Shown here one piece after another: positions 37,645-47,780 of a DNA stretch of 64,000 nucleotides (the first letter of the stretch is position 1; each line of letters opens with the position of its first letter). The position numbers and the translations under genes were made by a program. Source of the DNA: Haliscomenobacter sp. Lineage in GTDB: Bacteria; Bacteroidota; Bacteroidia; Chitinophagales; Saprospiraceae. The notes under the pieces are model-generated. The model did not search any database, was not told the origin of the DNA, and saw only the letters and a list, made by a program, of their open reading frames with translations. The stretch lies in the NCBI RefSeq assembly GCF_016718685.1, contig NZ_JADKCX010000020.1, positions 1 to 64,000 on the forward strand, read 5' to 3'.

Positions 37645-39490
37645 ATGTTACCATTGAAATGGATCGGCAGCGGGGTGCTCACCCTGTGGGCCTTTTGTCT
37701 ATTTGCCCAAATCGAACGCATCGAACCCATGAATTGGTGGGTGGGCATGAAAAACCCGGAACTGCAATTGTTGGTACACGGCCAAAACATCGGCGAAACC
37801 ACACCCAGCATCACTTATCCCGGTGTAAGCATCAAAGCCATTCACCGCGCCGACAGCAAAAATTACCTCTTCATCGATCTGCTCATTGCCGCGGGTACCA
37901 AACCCGGTAGTTTTAACATCAACTTCAGAAAAACCGGGCAAGCGACACAAAGCTTCAAATACACGCTTTTGCCGCGCAACAAGGTGGCCCAAACCCAAAT
38001 GGGTTTTTCTTCCAAAGATGTCATTTATTTGATTACACCTGACCGCTTTGCGAATGGCGATCCCAGCAATGATTTCAGCGATACCCTGCGGGAAAAAATC
38101 ATCGACCGCAAAAGCGATTACCTCCGCCACGGCGGCGACATCCGTGGCATCATCAATAGCCTGGATTATTTGGCTGAACTGGGCATTACGGCCATTTGGC
38201 CTACACCTTTACTTGAAAACAACATGCCGGCCTGGTCATACCACGGGTACGCGATTACGGACTATTACAAAGTAGATCCCCGCTTTGGTACCTTGGCCGA
38301 CTATAAAGAATTGGCTGACAAAGCCCGCCAAAAAGGCATCAAACTGATCAAAGACGATGTGGTGAACCACTCCGGGATAAAGTACTGGTGGATGCCCGAT
38401 TTGCCCTTCAAAAACTGGGTGAATTTCCCGGATTCCATGCAGGTGACCAACCACCGCCGCACCATCAACGAAGACCTTTACGCCGCCCAGGTAGACAAAA
38501 AACTGATGACCCAGGGCTGGTTTGTACCCGATATGCCCGATTTGAACCACCAAAACGCTTTTCTGGCCAAATACCTGATCCAAAACAGCATTTGGTGGAT
38601 CGAAACCCTGGCATTGGGCGGCATTCGGCAGGATACTTACCCTTATTCGGAAAAGTCGTTTTTGAAAAACTGGTCTTGCGCCATCATGCGCGAATACCCC
38701 AATTTCAGCATCGTAGGGGAGGAGTGGAGCACCAATCCCTTGATTGCGGCCTATTGGCAGCAGGGCAAAAAGAACCACGATGGCTATGTCTCTTGCCTGG
38801 AAAGCCCCATGGACTTCCCGCTGCAACAAGCCCTGGCTCAAGCGCTGGGAGAACCCGGCAACCGGGGCCTGGATAAACTGTACGAAGCGCTGTCCAATGA
38901 CTTCGTGTACGCCAACCCGCAAGCCCTGATGGTCTTCGGTGAAAACCACGACATGGATCGCCTTTTTACCCAAATGAAACAAGACGTGGATCTGCTGCAA
39001 ATGGCCTTGACTTACCTCTTGACCGTCCGCGGCATTCCCACAACTCTACTATGGCACCGAAGTGTTGCTGCAAAACACTGCCAAACCCGGCGACCACGGC
39101 CTGATTCGCAGCGATTTTCCCGGCGGCTGGGCGGGTGACAGGGTGAATGGTTTTACGGGTCAAGGATTGAATGCGGATCAGGTACGCATCCAGTCTTTTA
39201 TGAAAAAATTCCTGAACTGGCGCAAGCAGAAGAGCGTGATTCATCAAGGAAAAACCTTGCATTTTGCGCCGAAGGATGGGGTGTATGTGTACGCACGTTA
39301 CACGGCTACGGAAACGGTGCTGGTGGTGATGAACAAAAACGCCGGTGCCAAGTCGATTGACCTGGGGCATTATGCGGAGGCGATCAAAGGGAAAACGAGC
39401 GCGGTGGATGTGCTGAGCGGCGAGACGCTGACGCTGGGGAGGAGTTTGGAAGTGAAGGGGAGAATGGCGACGGTGCTGGAGTTGAAATAG
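37645..39490 (+). CDS. secreted GH13 alpha-amylase/cyclomaltodextrinase-like enzyme (frameshifted)
   Basis: After a signal peptide (WIGSGVLTLWAFCLFAQ) comes a cyclomaltodextrinase N-domain (RIEPMNWWVGMKNPELQLLVHG). A GH13 barrel follows with the nucleophile Asp in GIRQDTYPY, acid/base Glu in IVGEEW and the transition-state Asp in FGENHDMDR, then a C-terminal beta domain. The frame breaks at the CCC run 39037-39039. Removing one C restores RGIPQLYYGTEVLLQNTAKPGD. The joined protein is about 614 residues. It hydrolyses alpha-1,4-glucans or cyclodextrins outside the cytoplasm, like SusA. The start at 37645 is chosen for the signal peptide; 37570 and 37597 are upstream alternatives. Confidence 0.88.
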
Positions 39491-39496
39491 GTTTCA

Positions 39497-39580
39497 TTTC
39501 ACCACAGATTCCACAGATTTTCACAGATTTTATAGATAGGACAAAAAAATCTGTGAAAATCTGTGGAATCTGTGGTGAAA
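39497..39580. repeat. perfect 34-bp inverted repeat
   Basis: Arms 39497-39530 and 39547-39580 are perfect complements, separated by 16 bases. Each arm holds tandem CACAGATT units. It lies between two convergent genes (GH13 and DUF2520) and so could serve as a bidirectional terminator, though a T-run is lacking. Confidence 0.9.
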
Positions 39581-39593
39581 AACCTCTCTAGCC

Positions 39594-40361
39594 TTACCCC
39601 CGGATCAAGCCCGTCATCAACCCATACAATTCCCGCCATTCCGGGTGCGCCTCCAACAAATCCAACTGCCGCTCAATCGTTGCCAAATCGCCCCGCAGCG
39701 CCGGGCCGGTTTGCATTTCGGCAGGAGTTTGCGCTTGCACCTTTGCTGCCGTCTCCTGAATCAGGGGCAACAAGAGATCAAAAGGCAAGTTTTTCTCGGC
39801 AAGAATGGCCGCGCCAATCTGGTACAATTCATTCACAAAATTGTTGACAAATACCGCCGCGAGGTGTAAGGTTTTGCGGTCGGCTTCAGTGGTCAGTTGT
39901 ACCTTTTGACTGATGCGTTGGGCAAGTTCCAGCAGCAGCTTTTCATCGGCAGAATGCTGGGCTTCAATACACATCGGAATTTCCGCAAAATTGGGCTCGC
40001 GCCCCCAGGAGAAACTTTGTAGCGGATAAAAAATACCCGTACGCGGCAAAAAATCACTCAGCCAGTTCAATGGGCTGCTCCCGGAGGTATGTACCACCAG
40101 CGGCGGATTAGGGAGATGTTTGGCCAAAGCTTTCGCCACTTCAGGAATTGCCTGATCACTTACCGCGATGATGATCAAATCCACACCATCTGCCTGTACA
40201 TCTTTCCAGCGGCTGATGCCTTGGGCATTAACTGCAGTCGCCAACTGAAGCGCTTTGTCCAATTGGCGACTGTAGATTTGATGGATAGTAAGGCCACAAG
40301 CGTGGAGTCTTTTGCTGAGGTGGAAGGCTACTTTGCCGGAACCGATGATGTTGATTGTCAC
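39594..40361 (-). CDS. Rossmann-like / DUF2520 protein
   Basis: This 255-residue protein has an N-terminal NAD(P)-binding fold beginning TINIIGSGKVAFHLSKRL (GxGxxA/G-like) and an LIIIAVSDQAIPEVA strand. A helical DUF2520 domain follows (LHLAAVFVNNFVNELYQIGAAIL). It is related to ketopantoate-reductase or F420-like reductases, but the substrate is unknown. The start is GTG at 40361. It lies 135 bases downstream of ccsA on the same strand, and panB for the same pathway is at 3369-4184. A role as the ketopantoate reductase is possible but not shown. Confidence 0.82.
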   Translation of the reverse strand: MTINIIGSGKVAFHLSKRLHACGLTIHQIYSRQLDKALQLATAVNAQGISRWKDVQADGVDLIIIAVSDQAIPEVAKALAKHLPNPPLVVHTSGSSPLNWLSDFLPRTGIFYPLQSFSWGREPNFAEIPMCIEAQHSADEKLLLELAQRISQKVQLTTEADRKTLHLAAVFVNNFVNELYQIGAAILAEKNLPFDLLLPLIQETAAKVQAQTPAEMQTGPALRGDLATIERQLDLLEAHPEWRELYGLMTGLIRG

Positions 40362-40496
40362 GATTGAGGTTTTATTTGTACATGGAGCAGCATTTTTTTA
40401 ACACAAAGGACCAATGAAACAGGACACAAAGCGAGACTTTTTGTGCCCTAATTTCCTTGTTATTTTTTGTCGCTTTGGACGTTTTATCCATTTGAC

Positions 40497-43373
40497 TTAA
40501 GCTGCTGCAACTTCAGCAGTACGCCGCGTACTCATCCGATTCCAAATGCTGAAACCCAAGCCAAACATCATCAACAGCGTGCCCAACCAGAATACATTGA
40601 TGCCCGGGAATTCCATTGCCTCCAAAACGATGTAGTTGGAAGGCAGTGCATCCGTAGCCACTTCAATGGGAATGCTGCTGGGTGCGCTGGATTTGGCCAA
40701 CATCAGTTGAATGGTTTCTTTGCCCGGATCGAGCAGCGGGAAGCGCAGGTGCAAACCCAGTTCGGAAACCTCCACTTTTACATTTAGCGGTTGTCCGTCT
40801 CGAATCAGGAAGATCGGCTCGGCATGGTACACCTTGCCATCGGGCGCGCTGATGTCGAGCATGGCGCCTACAGCCAGATCTCCCTCTTTGCGGGTGTAAT
40901 CCGGATGCTCGGGATTTTTATTGAAGCCCGAGAACTTGATTTTTAAGTCTTGCCAGTTGCCTACATCGCCTTGACGCAGATTGAGGTCCTCGTATTTGAG
41001 CTGGTTGTCAAACTCAAAAACTTTTTCGATGGCTTCCTGGCTGATTTTGAACTTGCTGCTCAGGTCGTCAATTTGATCGGGATAAGTGTAAATCAGCTGT
41101 CCGCGCAGCAGGATGGCGGGATTGGCGTAATACACGCTATCGTCGTCGCTGCGGCGAATTTTTAGCTTGGTGCTAAAGGCCAGGTCACCAGGTTCGGGTT
41201 TGTAATCTTTGTGTGCGGGATTGCGGCTGATCGATTCCAGGCTGATCTGAAACGTGCGGGTGAAAACGGTATCCCGGTTTTCTACTTCCAAAGTGTCGAG
41301 CAACAATACGGTGCGGCCTTGAGCCAATTCCAGCGGCTTGTATTTCAGTTCCTCTTCCCGTTGTTTTTTGAGCTCAAAGTTTTGTTCTACCTCCGGCAGT
41401 GCGCTGATGTGGGTGAACACGTCTTTGGTCCAATAATGCCGCGTATCCGGGTTGGAAGTGGCAATTTTGGTGAAGGTTTTTTCGTACAAAATGGTCGGAT
41501 AAAGGTTGAAATCCTCAATGACTTTACCCGCTTTGTTTTTGCGCTGGTAGTTGACGGTATAGGTTCTGGTGAAGTCGACCAGGGTATCTTTTACGTAAGT
41601 GACCATGTAATCCTGCATCAGGGTGGGCACGTTTTTGAACAAAGAGATGTTCTTTTTGCTCATTTCCTCGTCTCCACCTTCAATCAAACCATCCATCAAA
41701 AAGGCGTTGGAGGAAATGATTTTGCGGTTGACCCCTGAGGCCATGATGCCGACCAGCATGAGTCCAAACCCAAGGTGGGCAAAAACCGACCCAGCGGCTT
41801 TCAAATTGCCTTTCAGGTAATTGATCAGGTAATCCAGGTTGCTTACAATGGTAAAATAACCGCTAAAGGTCAACAGCACATATTGCCAGGTAGGCAATTG
41901 GATCAATAAGCTGCTGAGGTAGGTCAATACCCCGGCAATGGCCAGCGCTACCCCGACGTGGATGGCAAAACGTTGGGCATTTTTACTCCAGTTGTGCTCC
42001 CGGAAGCGCAGGTATTGAGCAAAACCCGAAAAATAACCAATGAACACTCCAATCCAGAGCTGGTACTTGTTGAAGTGGATCACCGGCTCGGTGATCACCC
42101 GTCCCTGGTACGCCGGATTAAAATATTGTACAATTTTGTTAAAAACGGGCAATGAAGTGGAACCTGTAATGAGCACCGCCGAAAACAACAAAATCAGGGT
42201 ACCGATGAACATCCAAAATTCTTTGGAAGTTGTGGCCTCCTCGGTTTTGGGGCTCGGGATTTGCCGCCAGCGCCAGATCATCAGGAACAAACTGGGCAGC
42301 GTAAAAGCGGCGATAAAAAAGATCAGCTGGTTGCCCAAACCTGACCCGGTAAAAGCATGTACCGATGTTTCGCCCAGCACCCCACTGCGCGTAAGGAAGG
42401 TGGAATACACCACCAACAAGAAACTCAGCAGGTAAAAAATATAGGAACTGCGCACCGAATGCCCGGTGGCTTTGGAAATCAAATTGGTATGGACGCCAGC
42501 GATGATGATCAACCAGGGTACCAGCGAGGTGTTTTCCACGGGATCCCATGCCCAATAGCCCCCAAAATTGAGCGCTTCGTAAGCCCAGGCCGAACCCATC
42601 AAAATACCCGTACCCAAGATGGAACCACAAAACAGTGCCCAGGGCAGTGCCGGTTTCAACCATTCGGTGTGCCGTTTGGTCCACAATCCCGCAATCGCAT
42701 ACGCAAACGGAATGGAGGTGGAAGCAAAACCCAGAAAGAGGGTAGGAGGGTGGATGGTCATCCAGTAGTTTTGCAAGGCTGGTGATAAACCGTTCCCTTT
42801 GATCAATTTTACATAATCAGCCTGCGCAAAAATGGGGGCATCGATGGTTTGGCGCAACAACAACATGGGGTTGCTACCAATTTTGGACGCTTCGTCCCCA
42901 AAGCCAAAATAAACACCCAAGATCATGGAGCCCAGCACCGCTTGAATGGCCGCCAATACGGTCAAGGTGGAAGTTTCCCAGGATTTTCCTTTGACCAGTA
43001 AAATAAAGCCCAGCACGATGTGCCAGAACATCCAAAGCAAAAAACTACCTTCTTGTCCTTCCCAAAGTGCGGAAAAAATGAACTTCATCGGCAATTCTTC
43101 CGAAACGTGCCCTTGAACGTATTGATACTCGTACAATTGGTGGGTCATGGCGTACAGCAAGGAACCAATGACCGCGAAAATGCCCACACCATGGGTCAAA
43201 AAAGCAATTCTACCAATTTTGCGCCAGCTTTCGTATTCTGCGGTTTCCTGGCGTTGGGTGGCAAACCAATAGGCCACCATCGATAATAATGCGCCTACGA
43301 ATCCCAGCAAAACGCCCAACTGCCCGATCTGCCCCGGCAACAGGGTTTCGCCAATGTATTGGATTTTTTCCAT
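40497..43373 (-). CDS. ccmF: cytochrome c biogenesis protein CcsA/CcmF-like heme lyase
   Basis: This 958-residue membrane protein carries heme-handling motif GGYWAWDPVENTSLVPWL (WWD-type), many membrane helices, and a large soluble domain (about 590-900) before the final helix (NVFWLGTLLMMFGLGF). It attaches heme to apocytochromes at the outer side of the inner membrane. The ATG at 43373 (MEKIQYIGETLLPG) is chosen; an in-frame extension to 43433 overlaps ccmE. It begins 3 bases after the ccmE stop. The single long protein fits the Bacteroidota CcmF type rather than the split E. coli set. Confidence 0.9.
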   Translation of the reverse strand: MEKIQYIGETLLPGQIGQLGVLLGFVGALLSMVAYWFATQRQETAEYESWRKIGRIAFLTHGVGIFAVIGSLLYAMTHQLYEYQYVQGHVSEELPMKFIFSALWEGQEGSFLLWMFWHIVLGFILLVKGKSWETSTLTVLAAIQAVLGSMILGVYFGFGDEASKIGSNPMLLLRQTIDAPIFAQADYVKLIKGNGLSPALQNYWMTIHPPTLFLGFASTSIPFAYAIAGLWTKRHTEWLKPALPWALFCGSILGTGILMGSAWAYEALNFGGYWAWDPVENTSLVPWLIIIAGVHTNLISKATGHSVRSSYIFYLLSFLLVVYSTFLTRSGVLGETSVHAFTGSGLGNQLIFFIAAFTLPSLFLMIWRWRQIPSPKTEEATTSKEFWMFIGTLILLFSAVLITGSTSLPVFNKIVQYFNPAYQGRVITEPVIHFNKYQLWIGVFIGYFSGFAQYLRFREHNWSKNAQRFAIHVGVALAIAGVLTYLSSLLIQLPTWQYVLLTFSGYFTIVSNLDYLINYLKGNLKAAGSVFAHLGFGLMLVGIMASGVNRKIISSNAFLMDGLIEGGDEEMSKKNISLFKNVPTLMQDYMVTYVKDTLVDFTRTYTVNYQRKNKAGKVIEDFNLYPTILYEKTFTKIATSNPDTRHYWTKDVFTHISALPEVEQNFELKKQREEELKYKPLELAQGRTVLLLDTLEVENRDTVFTRTFQISLESISRNPAHKDYKPEPGDLAFSTKLKIRRSDDDSVYYANPAILLRGQLIYTYPDQIDDLSSKFKISQEAIEKVFEFDNQLKYEDLNLRQGDVGNWQDLKIKFSGFNKNPEHPDYTRKEGDLAVGAMLDISAPDGKVYHAEPIFLIRDGQPLNVKVEVSELGLHLRFPLLDPGKETIQLMLAKSSAPSSIPIEVATDALPSNYIVLEAMEFPGINVFWLGTLLMMFGLGFSIWNRMSTRRTAEVAAA

Positions 43374-43375
43374 TT

Positions 43376-43774
43376 TTACCCGTTCTGTTTGCTCTTGATG
43401 GCAATTTCTTCGTCCTTGTATTTGGAAGGACACTTCATCAATAAATCCGTCGCTACAAATACGCCATCTTTCATGCGACCGGTTACGACAATTTGCTCCG
43501 ACATTTCAAAGTCTTGGGGCTTAGCCTTCAACAGTACCACTTTGTGCTCTTCCCCTTCGCTGTCTTTGATGAAAAAACTGAAATGGTTGGGATCTTTGAC
43601 CGGGTCGTACACCATCGGCTTGTTTTTGGCCAATTTTCCGGCAATTTTGATCTTTTTGCTGCTGGTATTCGCGTCGGCAAATGAGCCGTAGGTACTCATG
43701 TCCTTGGCTGAATTGACCAGGAGCGCGATAGCGATGGCCACCATTACTCCCGCGATGAGATAGATCCGCTTCAT
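43376..43774 (-). CDS. ccmE: CcmE-like heme chaperone with CPSKY motif
   Basis: This 132-residue protein has one N-terminal membrane helix (RIYLIAGVMVAIAIALLVNS) and an OB-fold domain: YGSFADANTSSKKIKIAGKLAKNKP then VVVTGR near residue 105. Classical CcmE uses HxxxY for covalent heme. Here the equivalent segment is LLMKCPSKYKDE, a CxxxY variant. The start at 43774 gives normal length; an in-frame upstream extension to 43897 is charged and unlikely. It lies directly upstream of the ccmF-like gene on the same strand, so the two form a unit. Confidence 0.85.
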   Translation of the reverse strand: MKRIYLIAGVMVAIAIALLVNSAKDMSTYGSFADANTSSKKIKIAGKLAKNKPMVYDPVKDPNHFSFFIKDSEGEEHKVVLLKAKPQDFEMSEQIVVTGRMKDGVFVATDLLMKCPSKYKDEEIAIKSKQNG

Positions 43775-43985
43775 AGTTTTGCTATTGAATTTCCTATTTG
43801 ACGCAGTTGCTCCAGTTTTTGTTGCATCTGGCATCAATTCGGCAAAGGTAAGTTCCTTTCCCTGCTTTTTCATTTTTAAAACACCAAATTCTGGCAATAG
43901 GTCTTGTGTAGTGTCTGGTTTTTGTAAAATTGATTGATTCTAAATAAGCTTGAAATATTTTGTACATAAGAAAAAGTAAAAAAAT

Positions 43986-43993
43986 TAACTTTG
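43986..43993 (+). promoter_or_regulatory. -7 element upstream of ftsE
   Basis: TAACTTTG matches TAnnTTTG and ends 6 bases before the ATG at 44000. A TTTG at 43959-43962 is 23 bases upstream, slightly long. The mRNA leader would be minimal. Confidence 0.4.
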
Positions 43994-43999
43994 CCAACT

Positions 44000-44686
44000 A
44001 TGAGCAAGTTAATCGTAAGGCTACAAGACGTTGTCATCAAACAGGGAGACCAGGAAGTACTCAGCGGAGTCAATCTGCGGGTCAATGAGGGCGAGTTTAC
44101 GTACCTGATTGGAAAAACGGGAAGTGGAAAATCCAGTTTGCTCAAAACGCTTTACGCTGCACTTCCGCTGGCGCAAGGCCAAGGCGAAGTGGCGGGTTTT
44201 GATTTGAATCAACTCAATCGCAACTCCATTCCATTGTTGCGCCGCAAGTTGGGCATTGTTTTTCAGGATTTCAATTTGCTCAACGACCGCAGTGTGTACA
44301 ACAACCTGCTTTTTACCCTTAAAGCTACTGGTTGGAGCAAACGCCAGGAAATCCAGGCGCGCATCGATGAAGTGCTCCAGCAAGTGGGCTTAACTGGTCA
44401 AGGCCCCAAAATGCCGCACCAGCTCTCCGGTGGCGAACAGCAACGTGTCGTGATCGCCCGCGCCCTGCTCAACACGCCTGCCCTTATCATTGCTGACGAA
44501 CCTACGGGAAACCTTGATCCCGAAACTTCGGATGAAATTCTGCTCTTGATGCGCCACCTTTCCAAACAAAACAATGCAGCGGTGCTTTTTGCAACGCACG
44601 ATTACCGAATTTTGGAGAATTTCCCAGCGCGGATTATCCGTTGCCTGAATGGGAAAATTTTTGATGACCAGGAGATCAGTTTGTAG
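44000..44686 (+). CDS. ftsE: FtsE-like ABC ATPase
   Basis: This 228-residue ATPase has Walker [11 protein letters not shown]-loop [16 protein letters not shown], signature [16 protein letters not shown] and Walker [16 protein letters not shown] followed by FATHD. The pattern [16 protein letters not shown] is characteristic of FtsE, which works with FtsX to activate septal peptidoglycan hydrolases. FtsX is not adjacent here. The start at 44000 ([11 protein letters not shown]) follows a TTG codon at 43991 that is less likely. It is convergent with the DUF2339 gene. Confidence 0.87.
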   Translation: MSKLIVRLQDVVIKQGDQEVLSGVNLRVNEGEFTYLIGKTGSGKSSLLKTLYAALPLAQGQGEVAGFDLNQLNRNSIPLLRRKLGIVFQDFNLLNDRSVYNNLLFTLKATGWSKRQEIQARIDEVLQQVGLTGQGPKMPHQLSGGEQQRVVIARALLNTPALIIADEPTGNLDPETSDEILLLMRHLSKQNNAAVLFATHDYRILENFPARIIRCLNGKIFDDQEISL

Positions 44687-44688
44687 GA

Positions 44689-47048
44689 TTATTTCAGTAA
44701 ATCTTGTTCTATCCACTCTTTATTCTTGATGTACAAAAACGACACAATCAACAGCAGTATTCCCAAGGCGATAAAAATGATCGTCTTCGGGATGGTAGCC
44801 AAATGCGCGATGTCGTACAAAAAGAGCTTCAGCAGCGTGATAGAAAAAAGAAAAATGGCACTAATGCGCAAGTGAACCTTTCTTCTCCAGATGCCAATCA
44901 CCACCATGAATAGCGCATACGAACCCCACAAGATACTGAGTGACAGTTTGTAAGCGCGATCGGCATGCAATCTGCTCATCCATTGGATCAATTCATCGCT
45001 GCACCACCAGATGACTGCGCCGTAAATGCACAACTCGTAGGCAAGCACGAGGTCTTTGGGGAGTTCATTTTTTCTTAGTGTAAGTCCTCCACTGACCAAC
45101 AATAAGGCTAAGAAAGCCAGCGAAACATAACGGAATGCCGAGGTTAAATGGGCCATGATAAAAATAGGAATGCACAGCTTGATGCAAATAGCTGTATTGT
45201 AACTGGTGCAATAAGGTTAGACCCAGGGTCAGAAACAAGAGAAGCACGGCAATGTTCAGGCCCACACTGACCACGCCCAGGGCTGCACTTTTGATTTTTT
45301 GCAGGTTAAACCAAACCAAAAAAGATACAAAAAATCAAAGTGTAGTTGATCAACCAAACGCCGCGAAAACGCTCCAAATCAAGTCGACTGTAAATGATGG
45401 GCAGGGTTTGGCCCGGCGCACGGTGTTGGCTATAAGTGTATTTATATGCTTGTATCCAATAGGTAGAAATTTCACAGAAAAAACTAAAGTAGATCCCCAA
45501 AATCAACAACGTAGCCAGCAAGAACGACAATAACTCGTTTTTATCTTGATCATGTTGCCAGGGACTACGGTATAATTTGTGGTGATGCAAGAAATTGATG
45601 AACCCAAAGGATCCACAAAACACCAGGCTACTCAAAAAAATGGAATTGAAGAATAACGGAATTCTGGTTTCAGGGAATTTGGACGAATAGGTATTGTACA
45701 AATAAAGCCAATCCTGCGCTATGCTGATGCAAGCTAGTCCCATCAAAACATAAGCAGTTTTTTCCCAAAAAGACCATGCTTTGATGCGTCCGATGCCAAA
45801 CAAAAAACCAGCTGTCAAGGCCCAAAAGATACTTACCCAGGGCGCATCAAACTGAATTGGAATAGCCAGGGTGAAAAAGCCCAATGCCAAAACCATGATG
45901 AAGTAATAATTGCCTTTTTCTTCCGGGTTTTGTTGGTACAGGTTATAACCCACGATAAAATGAATCAAGGCGTTGACCAGCGCAAGCAGACCCAGCAAAT
46001 GTTGCCCAAGCGGATGAAAAAGACAAGCCGCATAACCCATCCAAAAAAAAGCAATGGAATTAAAGAGCAGGAGGAATAGATTGAGCGCAGCAAATTTCCC
46101 CGGTTTGACCAGGGTGTTGGCCAGGATAGTGGCATAAAAAGTGCAGAAAAAGACCAACAAAAAGAACCAAAGCAGGCCAAAGTCATCTTGCCGGAAATAA
46201 TAAACAGCAAACCAATAGATGAAAATCACCCAGGTCCAAGCAAAAGTAACCAGCTTTAATACCCACCAATCTCGGCTTACGGCCAGCGCGAGTATTCCTA
46301 AGTTGATGACGGCGATGTAGGAAAAAAGAAAGGTATACTGCTTGGGATGAAATCCTAGTAAAAAAGGTACAGCATAAGCACCTACCAATCCCAAAAGTGC
46401 AATGATTGTACGATTGTAATACATGGATGCCAGTACAGTAAACACCGTAAATATACACATCGTGCTAAACGCTACCGTAAAGGAGAATAGATGGAAAAAA
46501 CTGTAGGCGGCATAGGTTGTAAAATACAAAATGCACATGGCCCCGCTTAAGAGTACGGCACTGTATTCTACGTACTTGTTTTTGAATCGAATGGCAAAAC
46601 CCATCAGGGTAAGCCCGGCCAAATAACTGAGGATTATGCGAAAAAGTGGGCTGATCAAGTGATGGTCGATGGCGTATTTAAGCCCAATGCCAACGCCCAG
46701 CACAATGATGATGATGCCAATTTTGTTGGACAGGTTTTCCCCTATAAATGACTCCAGGTTGAAATCAACCAGTGGTTTGGCATCCGGTTTTTGTTGGGCA
46801 AAATTGGTTTCTTCCACAACCGGATCAACTATTGCAGGAACACTGCGGTGTATTTTTGGAACAGGGGAAAGTGGAATGATGGGCGGGGATAAATTTGCCT
46901 GATAGGTTTCTTTGTTCCCAAGATTTCTTTTTAAAGTCTCAATTTCTTTACGCAATGCCTCAATTTCTTTTGCAAAGCTGTCCTGCTTTTGCAAAAGGGC
47001 ATCCAATTTTTCGAGCAGTTGTTGAAGTGTGTGTTGGTTGTCGGCCAC
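44689..47048 (-). CDS. DUF2339 multi-spanning membrane protein (two frame breaks)
   Basis: A large integral membrane protein of about 786 residues is produced when two indels are corrected. The N-terminus holds a coiled coil (KLDALLQKQDSFAKEIEALRKEIETLKRNL). Around 20 helices follow, typical of DUF2339. The frame breaks are at the A6 run 45318-45323 and at the A5 run 45160-45164; each is one extra base. Conserved-looking blocks such as SNKIGIIIIVLGVGIGLKYAIDH and DIAHLATIPKTIIFIALGILLL support one gene. It starts with GTG at 47048. Function is unknown. Confidence 0.8.
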
Positions 47049-47143
47049 TGGGTATAGGTTTCAGCGCTTGTTTAAATAAAATTAACCGCTTTGCTGTAAA
47101 ACTTCAAGTACTGGCAATAAATTGTTAACCTGAGGTAGTTATT

Positions 47144-47596
47144 ATGGGTAAAAACATGCGGATTCTTGTTTCCAGTTTATTCATTTTGTCCCTTTGTGGA
47201 AGTTGCAAATACCAAATCGCACTCAGTCCTCCCTGGCAAAAAACGCCCAACAATGGAGTGGTCGCTTTTCAGACGGCAGCATTTCAGGCTAAACTAGACA
47301 GCGCTCGGCTGAACAAACGGCCGGTTTTTCTTGATTTTTATACCTCTTGGTGTGGGCCCTGTAAAATGATGGATCGTGAAACGTTTACAGATCAAGATGT
47401 AGCAAATTTACTCAATAAGGAGTTTGTTTCCCTCAAAGTTAATGCCGAAAAAGGAGAGGGAATAGCATTGGCCAAAGCCTACGAAGTGGAGGTTTATCCG
47501 ACGCTGGTTTTTATCAACAAGGATGGAGAAATGGTCAAAAGAGAGGGTTTGCATAGCGCCGGGAAGTTCATCAAGGCGGCCAAAAAAGTGTTGTGA
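47144..47596 (+). CDS. thioredoxin-fold lipoprotein
   Basis: The 150 residues comprise a lipoprotein signal with lipobox LCGSC and a thioredoxin-like domain with FLDFYTSWCGPCKMMDRETF (active site WCGPC) and the cis-proline segment VYPTLVFINKDGE. It would act as a thiol oxidoreductase on the periplasmic side, anchored to a membrane by its lipid. Domains of this type are often used in cytochrome or envelope protein maturation. It is divergent from the DUF2339 gene. Confidence 0.88.
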   Translation: MGKNMRILVSSLFILSLCGSCKYQIALSPPWQKTPNNGVVAFQTAAFQAKLDSARLNKRPVFLDFYTSWCGPCKMMDRETFTDQDVANLLNKEFVSLKVNAEKGEGIALAKAYEVEVYPTLVFINKDGEMVKREGLHSAGKFIKAAKKVL

Positions 47597-47780
47597 TTTT
47601 GCCAAAGCGACATGATTTTAACACAAACATGAGTCACCCCGAATTTTTTCAATCACAGCCCTTGAGCAAAACAGGTGACACAAGGCTAGGTGGTAAAAAA
47701 AGAATCCGCATGAGGGTCTATGCTTGTGTGGTCCAAAATTGGATGATTCATGTTTGGGTTAAAAAGCATGCTCAGCGTAA

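Noticed and set aside
39594..40361. Calling the DUF2520 protein ketopantoate reductase (panE)
   Set aside because: Only the general Rossmann fold is shared and no substrate motif was seen.
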